DNA of 64,000 bases, taken from NCBI RefSeq assembly GCF_000447795.1, contig NZ_AUNI01000019.1, positions 1 through 64,000 of the forward strand, in the 5' to 3' direction. Position 1 is the stretch's first letter. Every line of letters begins with the position of its first letter. This DNA comes from Bacteriovorax sp. Seq25_V (lineage in GTDB: Bacteria; Bdellovibrionota; Bacteriovoracia; Bacteriovoracales; Bacteriovoracaceae). A program made the translations under genes and the position numbers. Under the pieces are notes generated by a model. The model worked only from the letters and a program-made list of their open reading frames with translations. It was not told where the DNA came from and did no database searches. Below, piece after piece: positions 32,924 to 41,527 of this stretch.

Positions 32924-34198
32924 ATGGAGACAACACAACAAGGTATTGACCAGAGACCCAAAGCAGATAGACAGACTTTTGCTTTTATTGGTTCTGGTGA
33001 GGGACTTATTCCATCAGTTGATCGTTTAACAAAATTAGAAGTTGGTAAGGCCTATTATCAACTGGGAAAGGTTTATTATGATAAGGCCGATCTTGATATG
33101 GCCGAGGTTAACTTTATAAAGTCACTAGAGTGTGCAGAGTTACCGAAAGATAATTTCTCAGTATTAAAGATTCTTGGTTTCCTAATTAGAATTGCTGCTG
33201 AAAAATTAGAAAATGAAAAAGCATCTAAGTATATCTCAATGTCAGAAAGTATTGTTGAAGACCTTGCAGCAAACTTAGGAAGTTTAAACGGTGAGTACTT
33301 CTATTATGCTGGTCTTGTTAAGAGTTATAAAGGTGATTTTGATGGAGCATCTCTTGATCTTAATATGGCACATAAAACATCTCGTGAAGAAAATGATCCT
33401 GACTTACTTGCAAAGTGTTTATTGGCCCTCGCAAATAATTCTCTCAATACGCTTGATTGTCATCAGGCACTTGATTACTTAAATCAACTTGATAATCTTT
33501 TAAAAATTATCAACAAGGAATATCTTGGTGGATCAATGCACATGAGTTATGGGAAAGTTTACCTGACTCTTGGTGATCACCAAAAATCACTTGAACACTT
33601 CAAAATTGCTAACGAAACACTTCAAAATAAAAAATGCTGGAATCTCTATGGATACGTTCTATTAGGGAAAGGGCAAGTTTATAAGCTTGCAGGTGATTTT
33701 GACCGTTCTGTTGTTTATTACAATATGGCATCAGAGGCGATTGACCTAAATAGATTTAAGAGACTTTCAAATCTTGTAAAAGCAGAAATTCAGGAAGTAA
33801 ACGATTCAAGTGTTGATATTTATCTTGATAGAACTAACAGAAAAGTAAAAGAGAAAACTCTTGGAGTTATCGATTTCAAGCACCGTTTTGTTCTTCTCGA
33901 AATTCTTTTCTTGTTAGCAAAGAACACGGGAGAGTACTTCGATAAGGAAGTTCTTGCGAAGATGATTTGGAAGGATGAGTATAATCCACTTATTCACGAC
34001 AAGTTAATCTATACGAGTGTTTCACGCTTAAGAAAACTTATCGAGCCAAAGAATGTTACTGAATCAAAGAGAAAGTATATTATTCGCGGAAAAGACGGTT
34101 ATACTTTTAATCCAAACGTGAAGATTAGATTCCAAATGGAGACTCGTCTTTCTCCAGGTAGAGCGATCGCAAACGTTGATATTAGTTCGCCAGTGTAA
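32924..34198 (+). CDS. TPR protein with C-terminal OmpR-type winged helix
   Basis: A 424-aa cytoplasmic protein. Residues about 35-320 are tetratricopeptide-like helical repeats (AYYQLGKVYYDKADLDMAEVNF, GEYFYYAGLVKSYKGDFDGA, GKVYLTLGDHQKSLEHF, GKGQVYKLAGDFDRSVVYY). Residues about 325-410 form a Trans_reg_C winged helix (LLEILFLLAKNTGEYFDKEVLAKMIWKD, TSVSRLRKLIEP, YIIRGKDGYTFNP). It should bind DNA with input from protein-protein contacts through the repeats, an inverted layout of the SARP/AfsR kind without the ATPase. No receiver domain. A local target is not evident. Confidence 0.82.
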   Translation: METTQQGIDQRPKADRQTFAFIGSGEGLIPSVDRLTKLEVGKAYYQLGKVYYDKADLDMAEVNFIKSLECAELPKDNFSVLKILGFLIRIAAEKLENEKASKYISMSESIVEDLAANLGSLNGEYFYYAGLVKSYKGDFDGASLDLNMAHKTSREENDPDLLAKCLLALANNSLNTLDCHQALDYLNQLDNLLKIINKEYLGGSMHMSYGKVYLTLGDHQKSLEHFKIANETLQNKKCWNLYGYVLLGKGQVYKLAGDFDRSVVYYNMASEAIDLNRFKRLSNLVKAEIQEVNDSSVDIYLDRTNRKVKEKTLGVIDFKHRFVLLEILFLLAKNTGEYFDKEVLAKMIWKDEYNPLIHDKLIYTSVSRLRKLIEPKNVTESKRKYIIRGKDGYTFNPNVKIRFQMETRLSPGRAIANVDISSPV

Positions 34199-34210
34199 TA
34201 CAATGGGCTT

Positions 34211-34711
34211 ATGAAAAAAGCCCTAATTCTATTTTTTATATCGATGAATATTTGGGCCCTGCAAGATAGGGCCCTTTTTTCTATTGGAGAAACTATTATC
34301 TTTGCTCGCAAAGGTAATCTCTATCTCGATGTTCTTTCTAAAGCTCGTTGCTCTAACCGTGTAGGTCTTGTCTCAGAGTTAAGCAGCATCAAAGATGGTG
34401 ATAAGCAGCTGGTTGTAGAGCAGCCAATTTCAACAATTGAGCAAAAAGCGACTGTAAATAAAATGATCCTTCTTTTTAAAGTTATTAAATCTGCGACGGC
34501 CCAAAGAGAAAAGCTAAATATGAGAGAGATTGCGAAGGAATGTCGTATTAAAGGTAATGAGGAGATCTCGGTACTATATGAATTAGTTAGTACTAATGAT
34601 TATATTAAGCAGAGAATTGTTACTTCTAATGGTCCAGATAACCTTGAAAATAATCTGACTCTATTTAGACAGACTTTTGTCGATCCAATAGATCACCGTC
34701 CGTATTACTAA
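34211..34711 (+). CDS. Exported protein of unknown function
   Basis: A 166-aa protein with a short signal peptide (MKKALILFFISMNIWA, cleavage near ALQ). The mature part is predicted helical with one pair of cysteines (KARC, KEC) and no membrane segment. No family recognised. The end overlaps the rimI-like gene by one base (TAATG). The sequence for residues 15-24 forms a strong terminator hairpin, which is odd for a translated gene. Codon use is like its neighbours. Confidence 0.6.
   Translation: MKKALILFFISMNIWALQDRALFSIGETIIFARKGNLYLDVLSKARCSNRVGLVSELSSIKDGDKQLVVEQPISTIEQKATVNKMILLFKVIKSATAQREKLNMREIAKECRIKGNEEISVLYELVSTNDYIKQRIVTSNGPDNLENNLTLFRQTFVDPIDHRPYY
34254..34280 (+). terminator. 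Terminator-like hairpin inside the signal-peptide region
   Basis: GGGCCCT (34254-34260) pairs perfectly with AGGGCCC (34268-34274) across a 7-nt loop, followed by TTTTTT. It lies 43-69 nt into the gene at 34211. It could terminate the upstream regulator transcript or work as an attenuator relieved by translation. A second weaker pairing, GGGCTT / AAGCCC (34205-34222), has the ATG in its loop. Confidence 0.65.
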
Positions 34712-35172
34712 TGAATATAGAAATAAAGACCGCTGCTGAAATTATCTTAGAGCCCCAGTTAATAGAAGAAATTTTTGATTTCGATAAACTTTATTTTAAC
34801 TGGCCCTGGACAAAACAAAATTGGTTGGACTTTTTTAGAACAAGAACTGAATCGTTTATTGTCCTTATAAATGTTGAAGATACATTATCTGGATTCTGTT
34901 TAATCGAAAATAATGACGATATCTCATATCTCCATAAAATATGTGTTGCTAAGAATGCTGAGGGTCATGGGCACGGACAGGCCCTCATGACGAGTGCTCT
35001 ATCTCAACTCGACGATTTAAAGGTAAATGCCTTATCTTTAGAAGTTGATGTTTCTAATTTCAGAGCGATTAGCTTCTACGAGAAACTTGGCTTTAAGCAA
35101 CTGGGGCGACGCAAGAAATTTTATAGTGATGGCTCCGATGCCTTTGTCTATGAGTTAAGCCTGACATCATAG
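34711..35172 (+). CDS. RimI-type GNAT acetyltransferase
   Basis: A 153-aa GNAT with the RimI pattern: FNWPWTKQNWLDFF near residues 28-41, YLHKICVAKNAEGHGHGQALM near 73-93 (acetyl-CoA loop, GHGHGQ in place of QGxGxG/A) and LEVDVSNFRAISFYEKLGF near 110-128. RimI acetylates the N terminus of ribosomal protein S18. It is translated from an ATG overlapping the previous stop. It is next to the translation operon, which fits the role. Confidence 0.82.
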   Translation: MNIEIKTAAEIILEPQLIEEIFDFDKLYFNWPWTKQNWLDFFRTRTESFIVLINVEDTLSGFCLIENNDDISYLHKICVAKNAEGHGHGQALMTSALSQLDDLKVNALSLEVDVSNFRAISFYEKLGFKQLGRRKKFYSDGSDAFVYELSLTS

Positions 35173-35223
35173 TAGTTGCACACTGTGTCAAATATGTTTT
35201 TTGTGTTATTATCGTGATATAAG

Positions 35224-35251
35224 TTGACAACTTTGTTTAATTTTCGATAAT
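35224..35251 (+). promoter_or_regulatory. Promoter of the rimP-nusA-infB operon
   Basis: TTGACA (35224-35229) then 16 bp then GATAAT (35246-35251). Start predicted near 35258, giving an about 97-nt leader before rimP. The best promoter match in the window. Confidence 0.7.
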
Positions 35252-35309
35252 TTACATACAACAGCATTTTATGTTGTTCGAAATTGACGATTTAGCATTT
35301 TGCTTTTTC

Positions 35310-35339
35310 GGGAAGACTTAGGCTCTTCCCTTTTTTTTT
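35310..35339 (+). terminator. Leader terminator upstream of rimP (attenuator candidate)
   Basis: GGGAAGA (35310-35316) pairs with TCTTCCC (35324-35330), loop CTTAGGC, then T9. It lies between the promoter at 35224 and the TTG start of rimP at 35355. Upstream hairpins CAACA / TGTTG (near 35262-35280) and AGCA / TGCT (near 35294-35304) could compete. It may simply end the rimI-like gene transcript, but then rimP would have no promoter that I can see. Confidence 0.7.
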
Positions 35340-35354
35340 ACTTGAGACCAGAAA

Positions 35355-35867
35355 TTGAATAATACAGAATTAGAAAAAAAATTTCATGAAAAGCTATTAG
35401 AAGTTACTAAAGAGCTAGGCTATATTTTATACGACCTTCAATACATACCAGGTAGTAAAACTCTTCGTGTCTTTATAATGGATGAGAAGACGATGACTGC
35501 AGTGATTGATGACTGTGTAAAAGTTGATAAGGCCCTTTCTCCATTCATGGAAGAGAATGCGTGGATTCCTGATGAGATTATCCTCGAAGTTTCTTCGCCA
35601 GGACTTTATCGCCATTTAAAAACTCTACAACACTATCAATGGGCAAAAGGAACACCTGTTACTTTAGCTCTTAGAAAGTCTCTGGATGAGCTTTATCCTG
35701 GAGAGTTTAGTAAGAAAGACGGTAAGAGTAAAAAACTTACGGGGATGCTTCTAGACTGTGATGAAGACGGTGTTTTGATTAATTATAATGAAGATGTTGA
35801 TTTAAAGATAAATTATATAGAAATAAAAAAGGCGAACCTCGAACCTGAAGTTGAGCGTCGTCCATAA
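35355..35867 (+). CDS. rimP: Ribosome maturation factor RimP
   Basis: RimP helps 30S assembly. The 170-aa product carries GYILYDLQYIPGSKTLRVFIMD near residues 22-43, the VDKALSPFMEE segment and LEVSSPGLYRHLK near 79-91 (family EVSSPGLDRPL), then the SH3-like C-terminal half with GVLINYNEDVDLKINYIEIKKANL. It starts at TTG. The order rimP-nusA-infB-rbfA-truB is the standard one. Confidence 0.92.
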   Translation: MNNTELEKKFHEKLLEVTKELGYILYDLQYIPGSKTLRVFIMDEKTMTAVIDDCVKVDKALSPFMEENAWIPDEIILEVSSPGLYRHLKTLQHYQWAKGTPVTLALRKSLDELYPGEFSKKDGKSKKLTGMLLDCDEDGVLINYNEDVDLKINYIEIKKANLEPEVERRP

Positions 35868-35885
35868 GTTAATGGGAAGGTAAAG

Positions 35886-37298
35886 ATGAATTTTTCAGAG
35901 CTTGGAAGAGTAATTGAAACACTTGGTAAAGATCGTGGGATCAATAGAGATATTATCATTAAGGCGATTGAACAGGCTTTTCTTGTAACAGCAAGAAAGA
36001 AGTTTGGAATCCAAGGTGAGTATGAAACTCGTTATAATGAAGCTGATGATGATGTAGAGATCTTTCAATATAAGAACGTTGTTAACGATGTTAGAGATTC
36101 TATTGTTGAAATCAGCCTTTCTGATGCAAAAGAACTCGATGAAGAAGTTGAAGTTGGCGATCAATTAGGTATTAAAATTGAGAACCCTAACTTTACAAGA
36201 GTTGATGTACAAACAGCACGTCAGATTATTTTCCAAAAAGTAAGAGACGCTGAAAGAGAAATTCTATTCTCTGAATTTAAGCACAGACAAGGTGACCTTG
36301 TTACTGGTATTGCTAGAAGATACGAAAGAGGAAATATTATCGTTGACCTTGGAAAAGCTGATGCAGTTCTTTCTAGAAGAGAAATTATTCCAAACGAAGC
36401 TTTCAAACCAGGTGATAGAATCCAAGCATATTTAACTGAAGTAGTAATGACGAACAGAGGGCCAGAAATTAGACTTTCTAGAACTTCTCCAATGTTCCTT
36501 GTTAAACTATTTGAAGTTGAAGTACCTGAAATTCAGGATGGAACAATTGAAATTAAGTCTGCAGCAAGAGAGCCAGGACAAAGAGCTAAAATTGCAGTGA
36601 GATCAGTTGATAAAGATATCGATCCAGTTGGTGCATGTGTTGGTATGAAAGGTTCACGTGTTCAAAACGTTGTTAACGAACTTCAAGGTGAAAAAATTGA
36701 TATCGTGAAGTGGTCTGAAGATTTCCAAACTTTTGCAACAGCTGCTCTTGCTCCTGCAGAAATTGACAGTATTCAAACTAACTATGATGAAAACTCAATG
36801 GACGTGGTTGTTGAAGAAGATCAACTATCTCTAGCGATCGGTCGTCGTGGACAAAACGTAAGACTTGCAGCAATGCTTACAGGATTTAAAATTAACATTA
36901 TTTCTAAAGCAAAGCTTCAAGATAGAATTTCTAAAGCGGCTCAAGTCCTTGTTCAAATATCTTCTGTTACAGAGACAATGGCACAGGTTCTTGTTCAACA
37001 CGGTGTAATGGCAATTGGTGATCTTGTTTCTGCAAGTGCTGATGAGCTTGCAAGTGTTCTAGAAATTGAAGAGTCAGCAGCTCAGGCGATTATTGATGAG
37101 ACATTAAAAATGATCGACGCTGGTACAATCTCATATGGTGACGATGCTGAAGAAGAATTAGTTTCTGCTTCTGCTGTTCCAGCATATAGAGGACTTCTTG
37201 ATTCAAGTGAAGAAGAAACTGATGAAGATGCGAAGAGCAAGTTCAGTGAAGCTGAAAGAAGACTACGTGAAGAGCTAGCAGCTTTTAAAATTAAATAA
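35886..37298 (+). CDS. nusA: Transcription termination/antitermination factor NusA
   Basis: NusA binds RNA polymerase and nascent RNA, promoting pausing and intrinsic termination. The 470-aa protein has the N-terminal polymerase-binding domain (to about 130), an S1 domain (GDLVTGIARRYERGNIIVDLG), the KH domains (DIDPVGACVGMKGSRVQNVVNELQGEKIDIVKW and LSLAIGRRGQNVRLAAMLTG near 300-345) and a helix-hairpin-helix C-terminal repeat (VLVQHGVMAIGDLVSASADELAS), then an acidic tail. Possible autoregulation through the leader terminator is inferred. Confidence 0.96.
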   Translation: MNFSELGRVIETLGKDRGINRDIIIKAIEQAFLVTARKKFGIQGEYETRYNEADDDVEIFQYKNVVNDVRDSIVEISLSDAKELDEEVEVGDQLGIKIENPNFTRVDVQTARQIIFQKVRDAEREILFSEFKHRQGDLVTGIARRYERGNIIVDLGKADAVLSRREIIPNEAFKPGDRIQAYLTEVVMTNRGPEIRLSRTSPMFLVKLFEVEVPEIQDGTIEIKSAAREPGQRAKIAVRSVDKDIDPVGACVGMKGSRVQNVVNELQGEKIDIVKWSEDFQTFATAALAPAEIDSIQTNYDENSMDVVVEEDQLSLAIGRRGQNVRLAAMLTGFKINIISKAKLQDRISKAAQVLVQISSVTETMAQVLVQHGVMAIGDLVSASADELASVLEIEESAAQAIIDETLKMIDAGTISYGDDAEEELVSASAVPAYRGLLDSSEEETDEDAKSKFSEAERRLREELAAFKIK

Positions 37299-37337
37299 GT
37301 AAAAGAGTAAGAAAGTAACAAATAAAGTGGAGTTATA

Positions 37338-40121
37338 ATGCCTAAAAAGATTTTTGAACTGGCAAATGAGATAGGAAAGGGTGCACTTGATCTTGTCGAA
37401 GAGCTAAAAAGTCACGGTTTCAATGTAAGAAACCACATGACTGTCTTAGATGACGAAGAAGTGAAGAAAGCTATTGCGCTTTGTTCTGGAGCCCCAGAAG
37501 AATCTGATAGCAAGAAGTCTAAAGTCACAAAGAAGAAAGTAGCAAAGAAGAAGGTTACAAAGAAAAAAGTAATCAAGAAAGTTGCTGACTCTGTTGACCC
37601 AGACTCTGGTGATGTTGCCATAACGGAGACGATTGTTTCGACAACTGTTGATCCGGATTCAGAAGATGCTTCTAAAACTAAAATTGTTAGAAGAAAAAAG
37701 GCCGTTGTTAGAAAGAAAGCTCCAGCTAAGTCTGATGAAGAAGTTTCTGAAGAGGAGGCGGTAGAAGTAGAAGCATCGGCTGAAGTAGATGTTGATATAG
37801 ATACTGATTCTGATGTTGATACAGGTTCGACTGACGCTGATACTGAAACAGAAGAAATCGTTGCAGCAGCTGATGATTCAGAAGACGAAGTGAAAGAAGA
37901 AAAGAAAGCTAATTCAGGACAGAGTCCAGAACAACTTTTAAATACAAAACAATTTGGACTACGAATTGTTAAGCAAGCTCCAGTTAAGCCTAAAGTTGAA
38001 GCTCGCGATGAAGATGAAGATGATAGACCACGCAAGAAAATCATAACAAAACCAGTCGCAGATGAGGATATTGTTGATGATGATGAAGTTGCGAGAGGAA
38101 AGGATGGAGCTACTAGTAAGAAGCGTCTTTCTGGTCTAGCTTCAATGATGTCTGGTAAGAAGGCCATCGTTAATCGTTCTCAGACTCTGAATGAAGAGAG
38201 AGCTACTTCTGAACTTAAGTCATATGGTGTCCTAAGTGGTGGACGTCCAATGTATACAATGATTAAGAGAAAGAAATCTTATTCAGGACCAGCAAAAACT
38301 ACAGCAATAACTGAAGTGAAGGATTCTAAGAGAGTGGTAAAATTACATGGTGGAGCTCTTGTAGAAGAACTTGCTAAAAAACTATCTGTAAAACTAAAAG
38401 ACATGATTGATCAGTGTCTTGACCTTAACCTGCTAATTAAAGCAGGTGATTATGTCGGTATGAAGTTAGCAACTGATATTGCAGCTCTTTATGATTACAG
38501 AGTTGAAAACGTTGCTTTTGATGAAGACAAAATTATTGGGAAAGATAAGAAGGAAGACAGAAGTCATCTTCCTCTAAGGTCTCCAATTATTACAATCATG
38601 GGTCACGTTGACCATGGTAAGACAACTCTTCTTGATTATATTAGAAATGAGAAAGTTGCTTCTGGTGAAGCCGGAGGTATCACTCAACATATTGGAGCTT
38701 ATTCAGTAGATGTTAAAGGTTCAAGCCTTACATTCCTAGATACTCCTGGTCACGCGGCTTTCGCGGCCATGAGACAACGTGGAGCTGATGTTACAGATAT
38801 TGTTGTTCTAATCGTTGCTGCTGATGATGGTGTTATGCCTCAAACGCGTGAATCAATTAAGTTTATCCAAAATGCTGGGAAACCACTTATCGTCGCAGTT
38901 AACAAGATGGATAAGGAAGGTGCTAACCCAGATAGAGTTAAGCAAGAGCTTACTGAGTTTAATATTACTCCAGAAGAATGGGGTGGGGACACTCAATTCT
39001 GTCCAGTGTCGGCACTAAAGGGTGACGGTGTTGATGATCTTCTCGAAGCTATTGCTCTTCAAGCTGAAATTATGGACCTTAGAGAAGATCCAAATGGAAG
39101 CGCTGAAGGTATTGTTATCGAATCTAAGATTGAGCAAGGACGTGGACCAGTTGCAACAATTCTGGTTCAAAGTGGAACTCTTAAGAAAGGTGATGCGATT
39201 GTTGTCGGTGAAACTTACGGACGTGCAAGAAGCTTAACGAACTATAGAGGGACACTTCTAGATAGTGCTGGACCTTCTATTCCTGTTCAGGTTCTAGGAT
39301 TAACAGAGGCACCATCTCCTGGAGATACACTAAACGTAGTTAAAAATGAAAGAGAAGCGAAGAAAATTGCTGAGAATAGAATTGATGAAAGAAAGAAACT
39401 TGATTCTGTTGGTGCAACAGCTCCAAAAGTTTCACTTGAGGATTTCTTTGCTGCTGCTAAGGATGAAGGTCCAGAACAAAAAGAGCTTGCTCTTATTATT
39501 CGTTCAGATGTTCAAGGTTCTTTTGAAGCAATCAAGAACGCTGTTGAAGGTCTATCAAACCCAGAAGTTAACGTACGTGTTATCGCTGGTGGTGTTGGTC
39601 CAATCAGTGATTCTGACGTTGCTATGGCAGAGACATCTGGTGGATTCTTATTAGGGTTCAACATGAGACCTTCTACTTCAGCTAGAAAGATGGCAGAAGT
39701 TAAAGGTATTGATGTAAAAACATATTCAATCATCTATGAACTAATCAATGATGTTAAGTTAGCGATTGAAGGACTTCTTGTTCCTGAGACTGTTGAAGAA
39801 TTCATTGGTAGAGCAGAAGTTAGAGATACTTTCTCTGTTCCAAAAATTGGAACTATTGCTGGTTCTTATGTTATCGACGGTTCGATTCAGTCAGGATGTA
39901 ATGTTAGATTACTTCGTGACGGGAAAATCGTATTTGACGGAAAAATGTCATCTCTTAAGAGATTTAAAGATGATGTTAAAGAAGTTAAGAATGGTTACGA
40001 GTGTGGTATCGCTCTTGAGCAATACACGGACATCAAAGTTGGTGACTTATTTGAAGCTTACCGCTTGATCGAAAAGAAGAGAACGCTAAGTGATGTTGAA
40101 ACTCAAGGTACTATTTTATAA
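37338..40121 (+). CDS. infB: Translation initiation factor IF-2
   Basis: IF-2 brings initiator tRNA to the 30S subunit, GTP-dependent. The 927-aa protein has the N-terminal IF2_N helix region, then a long low-complexity linker at about 50-310 with Lys-rich KKKVAKKKVTKKK runs and Asp/Glu-rich stretches, a second IF2_N (LVEELAKKLSVKLKDM), the G domain (GHVDHGKTTLLD G1, DTPGHAAF G3, NKMD G4) and domains 2-4 to the end. The linker is longer in acidic repeats than usual and translates as a long open frame on the other strand. Ribosome site AAGTGGAG before ATG 37338. Confidence 0.96.
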   Translation: MPKKIFELANEIGKGALDLVEELKSHGFNVRNHMTVLDDEEVKKAIALCSGAPEESDSKKSKVTKKKVAKKKVTKKKVIKKVADSVDPDSGDVAITETIVSTTVDPDSEDASKTKIVRRKKAVVRKKAPAKSDEEVSEEEAVEVEASAEVDVDIDTDSDVDTGSTDADTETEEIVAAADDSEDEVKEEKKANSGQSPEQLLNTKQFGLRIVKQAPVKPKVEARDEDEDDRPRKKIITKPVADEDIVDDDEVARGKDGATSKKRLSGLASMMSGKKAIVNRSQTLNEERATSELKSYGVLSGGRPMYTMIKRKKSYSGPAKTTAITEVKDSKRVVKLHGGALVEELAKKLSVKLKDMIDQCLDLNLLIKAGDYVGMKLATDIAALYDYRVENVAFDEDKIIGKDKKEDRSHLPLRSPIITIMGHVDHGKTTLLDYIRNEKVASGEAGGITQHIGAYSVDVKGSSLTFLDTPGHAAFAAMRQRGADVTDIVVLIVAADDGVMPQTRESIKFIQNAGKPLIVAVNKMDKEGANPDRVKQELTEFNITPEEWGGDTQFCPVSALKGDGVDDLLEAIALQAEIMDLREDPNGSAEGIVIESKIEQGRGPVATILVQSGTLKKGDAIVVGETYGRARSLTNYRGTLLDSAGPSIPVQVLGLTEAPSPGDTLNVVKNEREAKKIAENRIDERKKLDSVGATAPKVSLEDFFAAAKDEGPEQKELALIIRSDVQGSFEAIKNAVEGLSNPEVNVRVIAGGVGPISDSDVAMAETSGGFLLGFNMRPSTSARKMAEVKGIDVKTYSIIYELINDVKLAIEGLLVPETVEEFIGRAEVRDTFSVPKIGTIAGSYVIDGSIQSGCNVRLLRDGKIVFDGKMSSLKRFKDDVKEVKNGYECGIALEQYTDIKVGDLFEAYRLIEKKRTLSDVETQGTIL

Positions 40122-40133
40122 GAAGGTTTGATT

Positions 40134-40490
40134 TTGGCAAAGTTTAGTAAAAAAGAACAATATGAGAATCAGATTAGGGATGAACTTAATCTGCTTCTAA
40201 GAACTGGGCTTAACAATTCAGCGTTAAGTTTTGTTTCTATTACAAGAGTTGAGGTTGCTCCAGATTATTCTGTGGCAACTATTTACTGGGATACTTTTGA
40301 TCCTTCACGTCGTGGTTCAATTAAAGAAGCGATGGATGCGACAGCTGGGAAGATGCGTTCTCACTTAGCAAAGACCGTAAAGGTAAGACACACTCCTGCT
40401 CTTGTAATTAAGTATGATTCATCTTTTGAAGATGAGGCCTCAATTGATTCTCTTTTAAGAGAAGAGAAGAAAAAGGGTAAGTCTTTCTAA
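40134..40490 (+). CDS. rbfA: Ribosome-binding factor A
   Basis: RbfA binds the 16S 5' region in 30S assembly. The 118-aa product has the KH-like pattern IRDELNLLLRTGLNN, VSITRVEVAPDYSVATIYWDTF near 38-60 and LRSHLAKTVKVRHTPALVIKYD, of family size. A TTG at 40134 (MAKFSKKEQYE) with AAGG 7 nt before is preferred over the TTG at 40128. The end overlaps truB by 1 bp. Confidence 0.93.
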   Translation: MAKFSKKEQYENQIRDELNLLLRTGLNNSALSFVSITRVEVAPDYSVATIYWDTFDPSRRGSIKEAMDATAGKMRSHLAKTVKVRHTPALVIKYDSSFEDEASIDSLLREEKKKGKSF

Positions 40491-41476
40491 TGAAAAAAAA
40501 TTCCACAAAATATAAAGGCCCTTATTATGGGCCTTTGTTTTTTCTAGTAAACAAACCCGTTGGTGTTTCATCGTTTGATGTGATTAGAAAATTTAAAAGA
40601 GCTTTGTCTAAAAAAATTGGTAAAATCGGTCACTTTGGTACACTTGATCCTTTTGCCGATGGCCTGATGATTGTCGGTATTGGTGGGGCAACACGACTTA
40701 ATGATTACACTCAAAAGCTTCCTAAAGAATATATCGCGAAAGGAGTTCTTGGGATTAAGAGTGAGACTGGTGACTTTACGGCAGGGGAAGACCAGTATTA
40801 CAAAGATGATAATTATAGTTCTTTGAAATATTCAAATGAACTAATCGACGAAACTTTAAAGTCGTTTCTGGGTGAGTATGATCAGGTTCCACATAAGTAT
40901 TCTGCAACAAAGTTTGAGGGTAAAAATCTCTATGAGTGGGCCCGTGAAGGTGTGGAGATAAAAAAAGACCCCGTTCGTCGTCATATTTACGAGATTGAGC
41001 TTCTGGCCGTTGAAGGTGATGAAGTTACTTTTAGGGTAAGCTGTTCGAGTGGAACATATATTCGAGTTCTTTTTGAAGATCTTGCATTGAAGCTTGGAAC
41101 TTTTGGGGCCTTAAAAGAGCTTAGAAGATCTAAGATTGGTCCACACTTCATTGAGAACTCTTTTGAGTTGGGTGTATTAGAAAAAGAAGACTTCGATGAG
41201 GAGTTCTTTCTTTCACAATATGCACAGAATATTGAGTCATTGGTGGACTTTCCACGTATTGATTTTACAGATACTGAACACTTTAAGTTTAGTAATGGGC
41301 AAAAGTTTACCGTGGATAGGGAAGATGCCCATTACTGGGTATACTTCGCACAGGAGCTACTGGGGCTTGTTGAGGTCTGTCAAGGTAATGTAACATATTG
41401 CATTAGCTATAGTGGTCAGGAAACATTAAAAATAAACAACTTAACTACTCGTAATTCTTTGGACGATCGAAGTTAA
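40490..41476 (+). CDS. truB: tRNA pseudouridine synthase B
   Basis: TruB makes pseudouridine 55 in tRNA. The 328-aa protein has FLVNKPVGVSSFDVIRKF near residues 18-35, HFGTLDPFADGLMIVGIG near 52-69 (catalytic Asp in TLDPFADG), VPHKYSATKFEGKNLYEWAREG near 130-150 and VTFRVSCSSGTYIRVL. A C-terminal extension after about 240 resembles a diverged PUA-like part. A strong terminator-like hairpin lies at codons 9-18. Confidence 0.95.
   Translation: MKKNSTKYKGPYYGPLFFLVNKPVGVSSFDVIRKFKRALSKKIGKIGHFGTLDPFADGLMIVGIGGATRLNDYTQKLPKEYIAKGVLGIKSETGDFTAGEDQYYKDDNYSSLKYSNELIDETLKSFLGEYDQVPHKYSATKFEGKNLYEWAREGVEIKKDPVRRHIYEIELLAVEGDEVTFRVSCSSGTYIRVLFEDLALKLGTFGALKELRRSKIGPHFIENSFELGVLEKEDFDEEFFLSQYAQNIESLVDFPRIDFTDTEHFKFSNGQKFTVDREDAHYWVYFAQELLGLVEVCQGNVTYCISYSGQETLKINNLTTRNSLDDRS
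40514..40545 (+). terminator. Terminator-like hairpin inside the truB start
   Basis: AAAGGCCC (40514-40521) pairs perfectly with GGGCCTTT (40529-40536) across TTATTAT, followed by GTTTTTTCT. It is 24-55 nt after the truB ATG, in frame of the coding sequence (residues about 9-18). It could end infB-rbfA transcripts when truB is not being translated. Confidence 0.7.
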
Positions 41477-41527
41477 GTTATGGTAGAATATTAGAGATTT
41501 GACAATTTTAGTTTTCAAGGAGTTAGG

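Noticed and set aside
37412-38167. 251-aa open frame on the minus strand inside infB
   Set aside because: It is the mirror of the Lys- and Asp/Glu-rich linker of IF-2 and translates to Ser/Thr-rich low complexity. No ribosome site or promoter.
41499-41504. TTGACA as promoter of the membrane ferredoxin gene
   Set aside because: Only 24 bp before the GTG start, with no -10 box at the right distance and a ribosome site in between.
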